17,835 bases of DNA from an uncultured Saprospiraceae bacterium (GTDB taxonomy: Bacteria; Bacteroidota; Bacteroidia; Chitinophagales; Saprospiraceae), in the NCBI GenBank assembly GCA_937959375.1, contig CALGLS010000049.1, forward strand, positions 1 through 17,835. The letters are read 5' to 3'. Positions 7,521 through 14,640 of the stretch are shown one piece after another; position 1 is the stretch's first letter; every line of letters begins with the position of its first letter. Position numbers and translations under genes: made by a program. The notes under the pieces are model-generated. The model had not been told where the DNA came from. It ran no database searches and worked only from the letters and a program-made list of their open reading frames with translations.

Positions 7521-9392
7521 TTATCCCCCAAACTGTCGATCCAACTCTTCTAAGTCATAAGTGATAAAGCAGTTTCGACCAAAGGGGCTTTTATAAGGAA
7601 CCTCGCAGGCAAATAGGCGGTCGATCAATTCTTTCATTTCTATCGGATTGAGTTTTTGTCCTCTTTTGATAGACGAACTGCGCGCCATAGCTCGAGCAAT
7701 GTTTTCAGTGATGTCGAGTTTGAGCTCAATGTTTTCCTTGTACTGTTCCAATAGCTTTTCGAGCATAGCTTGTTGGTCTGCAACCTTAGGAACGTTAGCC
7801 GGGACAGCGTGTATAACAAAATCGTTTTTGCCAAACTCTTGGATTTCAAATCCTAGTTTATTGACTTCAGGAATGATTTCTTTCAGTACGGTAGCATCCG
7901 CAGCAGGGAGTGTGATTGTTTTTGGAAACAATTCTTTTTGAGAAACGGCATCTTTATTTTTCATAGCATTCAAGTACTGTTCAAATAAGATGCGCTCATG
8001 AGCTGACTGCTGATCGATTAGTAAAAAACCTGACTTGATGTTACTGACAATATAAGAAGCGTGTATCTGATACGATTTTTTCTGAGGGCTAGAAAAGCTA
8101 CCCGTTTCATCGTCAAGCGAACCGCTTTCAGCCCACTTACTTTCTATGGTTAGTGATTCGCCTTCTGGAGCAGTTTCGTCAGTTTCAGGATCAAACTGAT
8201 CAAGACCCTCATATAAATTTTTCCAGTTTTTTAAATTGTTGGTATCTCTAGGTGAAGTAGCATCAGCGCTTGGGCGACCGACGTTTGAAGCATTTCCTTT
8301 AGAAGATTTAGTCTCGTAAGCCTGGCTCTGCTTGGTCGATTTGCTGCCAGTAATGCCATTTGCAAAATTTACATTTTGATCAAAGTCTAGAGTAGGCGTG
8401 ATGGCATTGGTTCCAAGTGCATGACGAACGGCGACTTTTAGATAGTTATAGATCAGACGTTCATCGTCAAATTTAATTTCTTGTTTAGTAGGGTGCACGT
8501 TGATGTCAATCCGCTTCGGATCAATGTCAATGTAGATCGCATAAAAAGGGTAAGTACCTTTTTGCAAAAGCTCCTCATAGGCGCTCATGATGGCGTGATT
8601 GAGGTAGTTGCTTTTTATAAATCGATTATTGACAAAGAAGAATTGAGTCCCTCTTGTTTTTTTAGCAAATTCAGGTTTACCAATGTAGCCACTCAATTTA
8701 ATGATGTCAGTATCTTCTTCAACTGGGACGAGGTGTTTGTTTGAGGTTGTCCCAAAAATGCCGACGATGCGTTGCCGCAATTTACCAGCCGGTAGATGAA
8801 AAATCTCATTGCCATTGTGGTGTAATGAAAAGAAGATGTCTGTATTGGCTAAAGCAATGCGTTGGAACTCATCAAGAATGTGGCGCATCTCGACGGTGTC
8901 AGATTTGAGGAAGTTACGTCGAGCAGGTACATTAAAAAATAAATTCTTTACAGAAGTACTGGTTCCCGCAGGACATTGACAAGCCTCCTGTTTTTTTATT
9001 TCAGAACCTTCGATGAGTAATTTGACGCCGAGTTCATCTGCTTGACGACGGGTCTTGAGTTCAACCTGTGCAATAGCAGCAATAGAGGCCATCGCTTCAC
9101 CTCTGAAGCCCATGGTCCGAATAGCAAAAAGATCTTTAGCATTTCTAATTTTAGAAGTAGCGTGTCGTTCAAAACTCATCCGAGCATCTGTTTCAGACAT
9201 ACCACAACCATCATCAATAATTTGAAGCAGTGTTTTACCTGCATCTTTTACAATTAGTTTTATAGAACTACTACCCGCATCGATGGAATTTTCCATCAAC
9301 TCCTTCACGACAGATGCTGGCCGCTGGATAACTTCTCCGGCAGCGATTTGATTGGCGATTGAATCTGGTAATAGCTGAATAATATCAGCCAT
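7521..9392 (-). CDS. mutL: DNA mismatch repair protein MutL
   Basis: MutL couples mismatch recognition by MutS to strand removal, using an N-terminal GHKL ATPase and a C-terminal dimerisation domain. The 623-aa protein shows NQIAAGEVIQRP, ELMENSIDAG (general base E34), DDGCGM (60-65), RHATSK and GFRGEA (95-100), followed by the transducer region. A low-conservation Ser/Thr/Asn-rich linker lies at about 340-440, and the dimerisation domain covers about 440-623. The frame stays open upstream to 9557, but I start at the ATG at 9392 because MADIIQLLPDSIANQIAAGE is the standard MutL beginning and the upstream part is low-complexity intergenic sequence. In the C-terminal domain the endonuclease motif DQHA reads DQQS (460-463) and CPHGRP reads SPFGRN (602-607), so nicking activity is doubtful. 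It follows the 104-aa membrane protein gene on the same strand. Confidence 0.96.
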   Translation of the reverse strand: MADIIQLLPDSIANQIAAGEVIQRPASVVKELMENSIDAGSSSIKLIVKDAGKTLLQIIDDGCGMSETDARMSFERHATSKIRNAKDLFAIRTMGFRGEAMASIAAIAQVELKTRRQADELGVKLLIEGSEIKKQEACQCPAGTSTSVKNLFFNVPARRNFLKSDTVEMRHILDEFQRIALANTDIFFSLHHNGNEIFHLPAGKLRQRIVGIFGTTSNKHLVPVEEDTDIIKLSGYIGKPEFAKKTRGTQFFFVNNRFIKSNYLNHAIMSAYEELLQKGTYPFYAIYIDIDPKRIDINVHPTKQEIKFDDERLIYNYLKVAVRHALGTNAITPTLDFDQNVNFANGITGSKSTKQSQAYETKSSKGNASNVGRPSADATSPRDTNNLKNWKNLYEGLDQFDPETDETAPEGESLTIESKWAESGSLDDETGSFSSPQKKSYQIHASYIVSNIKSGFLLIDQQSAHERILFEQYLNAMKNKDAVSQKELFPKTITLPAADATVLKEIIPEVNKLGFEIQEFGKNDFVIHAVPANVPKVADQQAMLEKLLEQYKENIELKLDITENIARAMARSSSIKRGQKLNPIEMKELIDRLFACEVPYKSPFGRNCFITYDLEELDRQFGG

Positions 9393-9540
9393 AAGGTTTT
9401 TGTTTTTAATTTTTTTAATCTGAATGGCAGTCAAGGTTGGAAGGAAAGGGGCTGAAGGTTTGAAGGACACAGAAGATGCGGAGTCCGCGATCGAGCATTC
9501 TTCAAACCCTATTTCCTTAACATCATCAAACCTTTCATGT
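9393..9540. other. Gap upstream of mutL with degenerate CTTCAAACC-type tract
   Basis: On the minus strand, 9420-9470 contains CCTTCAAACC, CCTTCAGCCCC and CCTTCCAACC in a row. This is a short-period pyrimidine-rich tract similar to simple intergenic tracts I recall in other Bacteroidota. The mutL frame happens to stay open through it, which lets an automatic caller extend the gene wrongly. A compact GCGGA-G-TCCGC palindrome lies at about 9478-9488. Confidence 0.45.
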
Positions 9541-9855
9541 TTACTCAACCATGTCAACGATACGTGGCAAATATACAGTAAGTAAGATGTAACTTATTAA
9601 GATAAGGGCTACTATTATGGCAATTAGAGACAAATTTCTTCTAATTCCTGCAGCCCGCTTAGTAGCGGCATAACCCTTTTGTTTTCGGCGAAAGCCAGAA
9701 GAAATCCTAGCTTTTACAGCATCAGGGTCACCACTTTTGGCATCTCTAGCTGTTTTGAGTCGGCGTTCCAAATCTTCCTTCTTCGCATCATAGTGCTGAG
9801 GAATATAATCGAATCGTTGATTTTTGGGTGTTTTGAAGAATCTTGGTATTGCCAT
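9541..9855 (-). CDS. Small single-pass membrane protein of unknown function, upstream of mutL
   Basis: This 104-aa protein has a conserved-looking, basic N-terminal part (MAIPRFFKTPKNQRFDYIPQ, then a charged region about 25-74). It ends with one strong transmembrane helix (about 76-95) and a short tail. The positively charged N-terminal part would be cytosolic. I recall similar small proteins beside mutL in many Bacteroidota, sometimes carrying the name riboflavin synthase subunit beta. Nothing here resembles a lumazine or riboflavin synthase, so that name should not be transferred. The role is unknown. It is the first gene of the minus-strand block. Its ATG lies only about 11 nt from the edge of the modular repeat region at 9866-10149, so its promoter must be inside or beyond that region. 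Confidence 0.8.
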   Translation of the reverse strand: MAIPRFFKTPKNQRFDYIPQHYDAKKEDLERRLKTARDAKSGDPDAVKARISSGFRRKQKGYAATKRAAGIRRNLSLIAIIVALILISYILLTVYLPRIVDMVE

Positions 9856-9865
9856 GGTAGTTTTT

Positions 9866-9895
9866 TTTGTGTGAGACCGCTTTGTGTGAGACCGC
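9866..9895. repeat. Two tandem 15-bp copies of TTTGTGTGAGACCGC
   Basis: Two exact adjacent copies (9866-9880 and 9881-9895) lie at the left edge of the larger inverted repeat. The second copy merges into its outer arm. They sit just upstream of the start of the 104-aa membrane protein gene. Confidence 0.85.
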
Positions 9896-10149
9896 TGCGC
9901 TGTCAGATCGCTGCACCTGCCGGTGGCAGGTTGGCTGAGAGATCATTCGGCATGAAGGCCTCATTGAGAGATCACCGCCAAAGGCGGTTGAGAGACTTTC
10001 CTTTGAACGTAGGCTCCGCATTTTTTGCCGCGTTAGACGAGAAGTCTCTCAACCGCTCTGCGGTGGTCTCTCAGTCAGAGCACAGCGATCGACGATCTGA
10101 CAGCAAGTTTGCCATTGGCAGACGAAGCGATCTGACAGCGCAGCGGTCT
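9889..10149. repeat. Nested modular inverted repeat between the mutL block and purF
   Basis: The outer arms 9889-9912 and 10126-10149 are perfect 24-bp inverted copies (AGACCGCTGCGCTGTCAGAT...). The inner arms 9984-9998 and 10042-10056 are perfect 15-bp inverted copies (GCGGTTGAGAGACTT). The two spacers between them (71 and 69 nt) are nearly equal, and each contains small palindromes such as CCTGCCGGTGGCAGG on the left and TTTGCCATTGGCA on the right. Read outward-in, both arms show the same order of modules: AGACCGCTGCGCT, GTCAGATCG, a TGCC/GGCA palindrome, GAGAGAYC, an ACCGC/GCGGT hairpin, GAGAGACTT. A 43-nt loop separates the arms. No transposase or obvious target duplication is visible. 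It could be a miniature or REP-like element, or a transcribed structured leader. Confidence 0.85.
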
Positions 10150-10281
10150 ATTTTAAAAGATCACTATCATTTAGTTAGATGTAAGATAAGAATGAAATGT
10201 TGTATCGCCCAAAAAAAATCTAGAATGTAACAACTTCTGACTGGGATAAAACGTTTTTTTCTTTTCCTGCTAAATAACTGT
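10150..10281. other. AT-rich remainder of the purF upstream region
   Basis: Between the inverted repeat and the purF promoter candidate I see AT-rich sequence with no convincing reading frame. No exact TAnnTTTG box is visible on the minus strand for the opposite gene block. Confidence 0.4.
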
Positions 10282-10309
10282 TTTGAAGCTGCGATTATCC
10301 TTATATTTG
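10282..10309 (+). promoter_or_regulatory. Candidate promoter for purF
   Basis: TTTG (10282-10285) and TATATTTG (10302-10309) match the -33 TTTG and -7 TAnnTTTG elements of Bacteroidota promoters. The 16-nt spacer is slightly short. It would start transcription near 10315, about 100 nt before the chosen purF ATG. I see no PurR-like operator. Confidence 0.5.
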
Positions 10310-10420
10310 TGCTTCTAAATAGTTGACAATCTACATATAGGATTTTTTTCTATGTTGAGCCTATTGTTTTGGTTGTGTTTTAGTAAAAAAATTTTCACCA
10401 CTTTCAAGGAATTTATTCTA

Positions 10421-12313
10421 ATGAGCGATCAAATCAAGCATGAATGCGGTATTGCATTAGTTAGGTTGTTAAAGCCTCTTCAGTATTATCAAGATAAGTA
10501 TGGAACCTCACTTTATGGTCTCAATACGCTTCGGTTACTCATGCAAAAGCAGCGGAACCGTGGACAGGATGGAGCTGGAATAGCGACGATCAAATTGGAT
10601 GCAAAACCGGGGACTCGATATATTAGCCGGAAACGTAAAACTGGCCCTAATTATTTGGATAACATTTTTACAGGTATTTACAAACACTTTAAAGGGCTTA
10701 ATCAAAATAAGCTAAGTAATCCTGCTTGGCTAAAAAAACACAAACCATATACAGGTGAATTATTGCTAGGGCATCTCCGCTACGGAACCCATGGTGATAA
10801 TACCTTGGAAGCTTGCCACCCTTTCCTACGACAAAATAATTGGATCAGTAGAAACCTCGTTTTGGCAGGTAACTTTAACATGACCAATGTCGATGAATTA
10901 TTTAATAATTTATTGGACTTGGGTCAGTACCCAAAAGAGAAATCAGATACGGTAACGGTACTCGAAAAGATCGGACACTTCTTAGATGATGAAGTGCAAC
11001 GATTGCATGATTGGTTTAAGGAAGATGGACATAGTAGTGATGAGCTAAACCAACTTATTTTTGAGCATTTGGATATGCAACGACTACTGGAAAAAGCTTG
11101 TAAGAGTTTTGATGGTGGTTATGTAATGGCCGGATTGATTGGTCACGGAGATGCATTTGTAATGCGTGACCCGTCAGGTATTCGCCCAGCGTTTTATTAT
11201 CAAGATGAGGAAATCGTGGTGGTTGCTTCTGAGCGTCCGGCGATACAAACGGCATTAGATGTACACTGGACAAAAATTAAAGAATTAAAACCTGCACATG
11301 CCCTTTTGATCAAATCAGGAGGTAAGGTGACTGAGGAGCAATTCATTGAACCAAGAAAACGAAAGTCTTGCTCTTTCGAGCGTATTTACTTTTCGAGAGG
11401 AACAGATCGAGATGTTTATCTTGAACGAAAAAAATTGGGTTTCCAATTGGCTAAAACAATTTTGGAATCAGTGGATTATAATTTCAAAAATACTGTTTTT
11501 TCCTACGTGCCAAATACTGCTGAGTCTTCTTATTATGGAATGATAGAAGGTCTAGATGCTGAATTGAATGAAGTGAAGCGGGAAAAAATTCTGGCGATGG
11601 GCGATAATATTAAACCCAAGAAGTTAGAAAAGATTTTAAGTATGCATACGCGAGTAGAAAAGATTGTGGTAAAGGATGCTAAACTTCGAACGTTTATAAC
11701 AGCCGGAGAATCTCGAGGTGATTTGGTTTCACATATTTATGATGTGACTTACGGAATTGTAAAGAATGAAAAAGATACACTGGTGTTGATGGATGATTCG
11801 ATTGTACGGGGTACAACGTTGCGTACAAGTATTTTACAAATCGTTTCTCGTTTAAAACCAAAGAAAATAATTGTTGTTTCTTCTGCACCACAAATTCGTT
11901 ACCCAGATTGTTACGGTATCGACATGTCTCGAATGGGAGAGTTTGTTGCGTTCCGCGCACTAGTTGCATTGCTAGAAGAAAACAATCTAGATCATTTACT
12001 GGATGAAACTTTTGAGCGTTGTAAGGCACAAGAAGAATTGCCCGTTTCAAAAATGAAAAACCAATTGATCCCACTTTATAATACATTCACCTACGAGGAG
12101 ATTTCAAATAAGATTGCTGAAATTGTAACACCAAAAGGAATCAAACCAGAGGTTGAAGTGATTTATCAAACGATCGAAGGTTTGCACCAAGCTTGTCCGA
12201 ATGATACGGGTGACTGGTACTTCTCAGGTAAGTATCCAACTCCTGGTGGTAACCGTGTGGTGAACCGTGCGTTTATTAACTATATGAAGAAGTCGGATCA
12301 GCGGGCTTATTAG
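10421..12313 (+). CDS. purF: Amidophosphoribosyltransferase (glutamine PRPP amidotransferase), long form
   Basis: PurF carries out the first committed step of purine synthesis: PRPP plus glutamine gives 5-phosphoribosylamine. The 630-aa protein starts MSDQIKHECG. C9 would become the N-terminal nucleophile after removal of an eight-residue propeptide. Class II glutaminase motifs follow: RNRGQDGAGI (45-54), GHLRYGTHG (117-125), LAGNFNMTN. The phosphoribosyltransferase domain has the PRPP loop LMDDSIVRGTT (456-466). The frame is open from 10352, but I chose the ATG at 10421: an AAGGA lies 10 nt upstream and the extra residues would bury the nucleophile behind a hydrophobic extension. At 630 aa it is longer than the usual ~470-510, with extra sequence at about 60-115 and 385-420. 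This long form may be a Bacteroidota PurF variant or a related amidotransferase. A terminator follows. Confidence 0.88.
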   Translation: MSDQIKHECGIALVRLLKPLQYYQDKYGTSLYGLNTLRLLMQKQRNRGQDGAGIATIKLDAKPGTRYISRKRKTGPNYLDNIFTGIYKHFKGLNQNKLSNPAWLKKHKPYTGELLLGHLRYGTHGDNTLEACHPFLRQNNWISRNLVLAGNFNMTNVDELFNNLLDLGQYPKEKSDTVTVLEKIGHFLDDEVQRLHDWFKEDGHSSDELNQLIFEHLDMQRLLEKACKSFDGGYVMAGLIGHGDAFVMRDPSGIRPAFYYQDEEIVVVASERPAIQTALDVHWTKIKELKPAHALLIKSGGKVTEEQFIEPRKRKSCSFERIYFSRGTDRDVYLERKKLGFQLAKTILESVDYNFKNTVFSYVPNTAESSYYGMIEGLDAELNEVKREKILAMGDNIKPKKLEKILSMHTRVEKIVVKDAKLRTFITAGESRGDLVSHIYDVTYGIVKNEKDTLVLMDDSIVRGTTLRTSILQIVSRLKPKKIIVVSSAPQIRYPDCYGIDMSRMGEFVAFRALVALLEENNLDHLLDETFERCKAQEELPVSKMKNQLIPLYNTFTYEEISNKIAEIVTPKGIKPEVEVIYQTIEGLHQACPNDTGDWYFSGKYPTPGGNRVVNRAFINYMKKSDQRAY

Positions 12314-12319
12314 GGCTTT

Positions 12320-12345
12320 GGCTTCGGCTTCGCTCAGCCGACGCC
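12320..12345. repeat. Imperfect GC-rich hairpin after purF
   Basis: GGCTTCGGCT (12320-12329) pairs with AGCCGACGCC (12336-12345) with one mismatch around a 6-nt loop, 7 bp after the purF stop. No T tract follows directly. It resembles short GC-rich intergenic hairpin words and probably precedes the true terminator. Confidence 0.5.
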
Positions 12346-12367
12346 GCTTATGTTTTTGTACTTGAGG

Positions 12368-12417
12368 GGTGTATAGTTGGTTTGCGTTATTGCGCTCCCA
12401 ACTATACACCTTTTTTT
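12368..12417 (+). terminator. Rho-independent terminator of purF
   Basis: Perfect 13-bp stem (GGTGTATAGTTGG at 12368-12380 with 12398-12410), 17-nt loop and a T7 tract (12411-12417), 55 bp after the purF stop. The T tract is only on the plus-strand side. Confidence 0.9.
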
Positions 12418-12452
12418 ATTAGAAAAGGTGCAGCAACTGTGTTGAGTCGAGG

Positions 12453-12783
12453 TTAAATGTTGCCATCGATCTGTTTTAAATAATTCTCAAAATGTGTTTC
12501 ATTTTTACATTCAGCTAAGCCATGTAATAAATGCCATTTGGAATTAATCATAGCTTCTTTTTTAGCTCTACTCCAACCTTGAACTTGCTTCTCCCTTTTG
12601 AAAGCTTCAGCGACAGAATCAAAGGATTCGAAATAAACCATTTTTACAGGCAATCTTTTTTTTTGTGTAATTTGCTCCCTCTCCTTCCTGATGTTGAGTT
12701 AGTCGTTGCCATAGGTATTTAGTGCTACCTGTGTAGTAGCTACCATCTGCGCATTTTAGGATATACATATAACCTTTTCTCAT
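12453..12783 (-). pseudogene. GIY-YIG nuclease superfamily protein, interrupted by a +1 frameshift in an A9 run
   Basis: Two minus-strand frames together encode a typical small GIY-YIG domain protein (UPF0213-like, about 109 aa). The first part starts at ATG 12783: MRKGYMYILKCADGSYYTGS, then the conserved Arg region LWQRLTQH and GEGANYTKK. The second part continues LPVKMVYFESFDSVAEAFKREKQVQGWSRAKKEAMI to a stop at 12453. They are joined at a run of nine A residues (plus-strand T 12656-12664). With eight A residues the frame would read T-K-K-R-L-P-V-K-M without a break. As written, the first frame ends about a dozen codons after the run. This is a sequencing or assembly indel, a real pseudogene, or a slippage-prone run. 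Family members are putative DNA nucleases of unclear role. Confidence 0.85.
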
Positions 12784-12826
12784 CTTAGTCCATTATTTAG
12801 TTTTACTCGATAGCCGAAGCCAAGAG

Positions 12827-14287
12827 TTAAAACGCCAAACCAAAAGTAATATTCATTACAGGGATTACAGGCACCTTTCGGTCAAACTCTTCTAGTTCTA
12901 CTACGCCATCATCTACAATGTATAACTCGCCTTCAACATTTTTGATCGGGATTCCTGCTCCAATTTCAAAGCCAAACATAAATGCCTTGCGACCTGTGTT
13001 GACACCAAGTCTAGCAGATACAGCTTCGTAATTTATCGTTGCGGAACCAGAAGTACTACCTTCTTTAGATGTTGTTTTGGCTTGACCTTTCATATAGCTA
13101 GAACCGATGTACCAGCCTCGGGCATATTGTTTTCGGAAATAATAATTGGCTCCTAAAGAATAGTATTGGTATCGCCCATCAATTTCATCTCCAAATGACT
13201 CACCATCGTCTAGAAAACGCTCTACATATTTTCCAAAAGAAATAGAAGAAAAGTCTCCAACCAAACTAAGTCGGTTGTGAGCTAGTGGCGTTACAACCTC
13301 ACCATGGATACCTGCAATGTTGGGAACTAACAAACGCAATCCAAGTCGGAAGTGACGAGGACGACCATCCTTTTCCTTTTTTCTTTTAATGGCAGCTTCT
13401 TCTTCCGCTTCCCATTGGCGATTGACTTCTCTGATTCGTCTTGCTTTTTCTTCTGGTGTTTCTACGATTTCAGGTTCTGCAGGTTCAACTGGCTCTGGAG
13501 TTGAAATGGAGGCAACTACTTTTTCTGTTGCTTGGTTTGATTCATTATTCGGAGTTTCGGTAGAAATGGTTTCTTCTATTTCATCCGATTCAATAATAGT
13601 GTCTTCAATGGTAGAAGGAATGTTTGCTTCCGCAACCTCTTCGACTATCTTAGTTTCTTCAACTGCTTCAACTGCTTCAACTGCTTCAACTGCTTCAACT
13701 GCTTCAACTGCTTCAACTGTTTCAACTGCTTCAACTGTTTCAACTGCAAGAGGTTCTCCGCCATCGCTAAAGAGCGTTGCCAGTTCAAGAAGAAAGGAGT
13801 CAACGTTGTTAAATTTACTTTCTTCATTTTTGTAAAATACATCGCGGTTTTTTCTCCACTCAGTTGCTAGTTCATCAGGGTCACTTTGTTTTTCCGCTTT
13901 GCCATATTCTGCGACTAGTTTTTCGCCACCGTAAGTTTCTTTGAAAATAGTTTCACCACTTTTATTTTTAACTTCAGCTAGATAGCTGGGGGTGTTGTAT
14001 TTTACTTGAAAGTAATAAACTGGCCCAGATTCTCTTTTACGCGTGTATTGTTTTGGGTCTAATTCAGAAAGGAAACTAAGCTCTATCGTATATTCTCCAT
14101 TGTCGTTAACCTGTTGCCAATCTGGGAATTGTGTTTTAAGCGAGGAGGGAACATGGATACCTAATTTATTGCCGTATTCAGTCGGAAGCCATTTGAGATT
14201 TAGAACATAAGTTTGATCAGCGTTTTGTGCTTGTATGGTGCTCGTTGAAAAAAGTAGGAAGATGAAAAGGATAGTAAGCATTCTCAT
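12827..14287 (-). CDS. Outer-membrane beta-barrel protein with repetitive acidic linker
   Basis: This is a 486-aa predicted exported protein of unknown function. A signal peptide (1-20, TSTIQA/Q) is followed by an N-terminal globular part (about 25-170) with no family I recognise. An acidic, Val/Glu/Thr/Pro-rich linker (about 175-285) contains ten tandem (A/T)VE triplets at 181-210. A short charged helix (about 277-308, EEKARRIREVNRQWEAEEEA) leads to a C-terminal domain (about 312-486) of alternating strands ending MNITFGLAF. The terminal Phe and strand pattern fit an outer-membrane beta-barrel. The gene has long flanking gaps and appears to be monocistronic. Linker length could vary between strains through the 9-bp repeat. 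Whether the N-terminal part is periplasmic is inferred from the signal peptide and barrel order. Confidence 0.75.
   Translation of the reverse strand: MRMLTILFIFLLFSTSTIQAQNADQTYVLNLKWLPTEYGNKLGIHVPSSLKTQFPDWQQVNDNGEYTIELSFLSELDPKQYTRKRESGPVYYFQVKYNTPSYLAEVKNKSGETIFKETYGGEKLVAEYGKAEKQSDPDELATEWRKNRDVFYKNEESKFNNVDSFLLELATLFSDGGEPLAVETVEAVETVEAVEAVEAVEAVEAVEAVEETKIVEEVAEANIPSTIEDTIIESDEIEETISTETPNNESNQATEKVVASISTPEPVEPAEPEIVETPEEKARRIREVNRQWEAEEEAAIKRKKEKDGRPRHFRLGLRLLVPNIAGIHGEVVTPLAHNRLSLVGDFSSISFGKYVERFLDDGESFGDEIDGRYQYYSLGANYYFRKQYARGWYIGSSYMKGQAKTTSKEGSTSGSATINYEAVSARLGVNTGRKAFMFGFEIGAGIPIKNVEGELYIVDDGVVELEEFDRKVPVIPVMNITFGLAF
13658..13747. repeat. Ten tandem 9-bp units inside the barrel-protein gene
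   Basis: The plus-strand unit TTCAACTGC occurs ten times in register. Units 7 and 9 end in T instead of C (13720, 13738), which changes Ala to Thr. The period is a multiple of three, so gain or loss of units keeps the frame and changes only the linker length. Confidence 0.95.
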
Positions 14288-14539
14288 AATTACAGGTATT
14301 TTGTTTTGATTAAAAAAACGATTCCACTCGAGTAAATCGAATTGGAGTATACGGCTTCAGGAAAAAAGAGGAAAGTGTTTTAGGTATTGCTGCTTATGTA
14401 GATTGCAATGAGAATATTGAATCAACAAAAGCATTACAAGGATAAGGAATTTTCAACGTTTTTTGCTCATGTCTAGCTTATAATTTTTCTTAGGTATTCG
14501 TTTTGCAAAAGAATAAACAATCATTTCAATAAATAAAAA
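14288..14539. other. AT-rich upstream region of the barrel-protein gene
   Basis: No gene, RNA or strong repeat is visible in this stretch. I looked for TAnnTTTG on the minus strand and found no exact match, so the promoter of the barrel-protein gene is not identified. Confidence 0.4.
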
Positions 14540-14570
14540 AGACCTGTTCCAGAAATTACTGAAACAGGTC
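14535..14570 (-). terminator. Intrinsic terminator of the lipoprotein gene
   Basis: On the minus strand GACCTGTT (14570-14563) pairs with AACAGGTC (14548-14541) around a 14-nt loop, and TTTTTT follows (14540-14535). It lies about 70 bp beyond the lipoprotein stop codon. Confidence 0.85.
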
Positions 14571-14640
14571 CTTAGTGTAGTTTATCAAGATGTTGAAATA
14601 ATAGGAGGACTTCTATTCTAAAAATGTGTTTTATTTTTGC

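Noticed and set aside
7315..7521. Minus-strand 68-codon frame containing FDFNFDFNFNF
   Set aside because: It arises from the degenerate hexamer tract in the gap after mutL. It has no start context or protein-like composition outside the repeat, and it spans the likely mutL terminator.
9393..9557. N-terminal 55-residue extension of MutL
   Set aside because: The frame is open, but the sequence is low-complexity, overlaps the end of the upstream gene and precedes the standard MutL N-terminus at 9392.
9541..9855. Naming the 104-aa protein a riboflavin synthase beta subunit
   Set aside because: It has one transmembrane helix and a basic N-terminus with none of the lumazine synthase features. The name seems to be an inherited annotation.
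9866..10149. CRISPR array or integron attC site in the mutL-purF gap
   Set aside because: The repeats are short, unevenly spaced and mostly inverted. There are no regular spacers, no cas or integrase genes and no cassette arrangement.
9679..10230. Plus-strand open frame of 183 codons covering the purF upstream region
   Set aside because: It overlaps the 104-aa membrane protein gene in antisense and then runs through the inverted repeat. The composition is Arg/Ser-rich with no domain pattern, as expected for a chance frame over structured repeat DNA.
10352..10420. N-terminal 23-residue extension of PurF (MLSLLFWLCF...)
   Set aside because: It would place a hydrophobic segment ahead of the catalytic Cys. 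The ATG at 10421 has an AAGGA upstream and gives a short propeptide as in other PurF proteins.
13389..13835. Ser/Thr/Ala-rich plus-strand frame of 148 codons
   Set aside because: It is the antisense reading of the 9-bp repeat and acidic linker of the barrel-protein gene. The STA repeat is only the reverse of the VEA codons.
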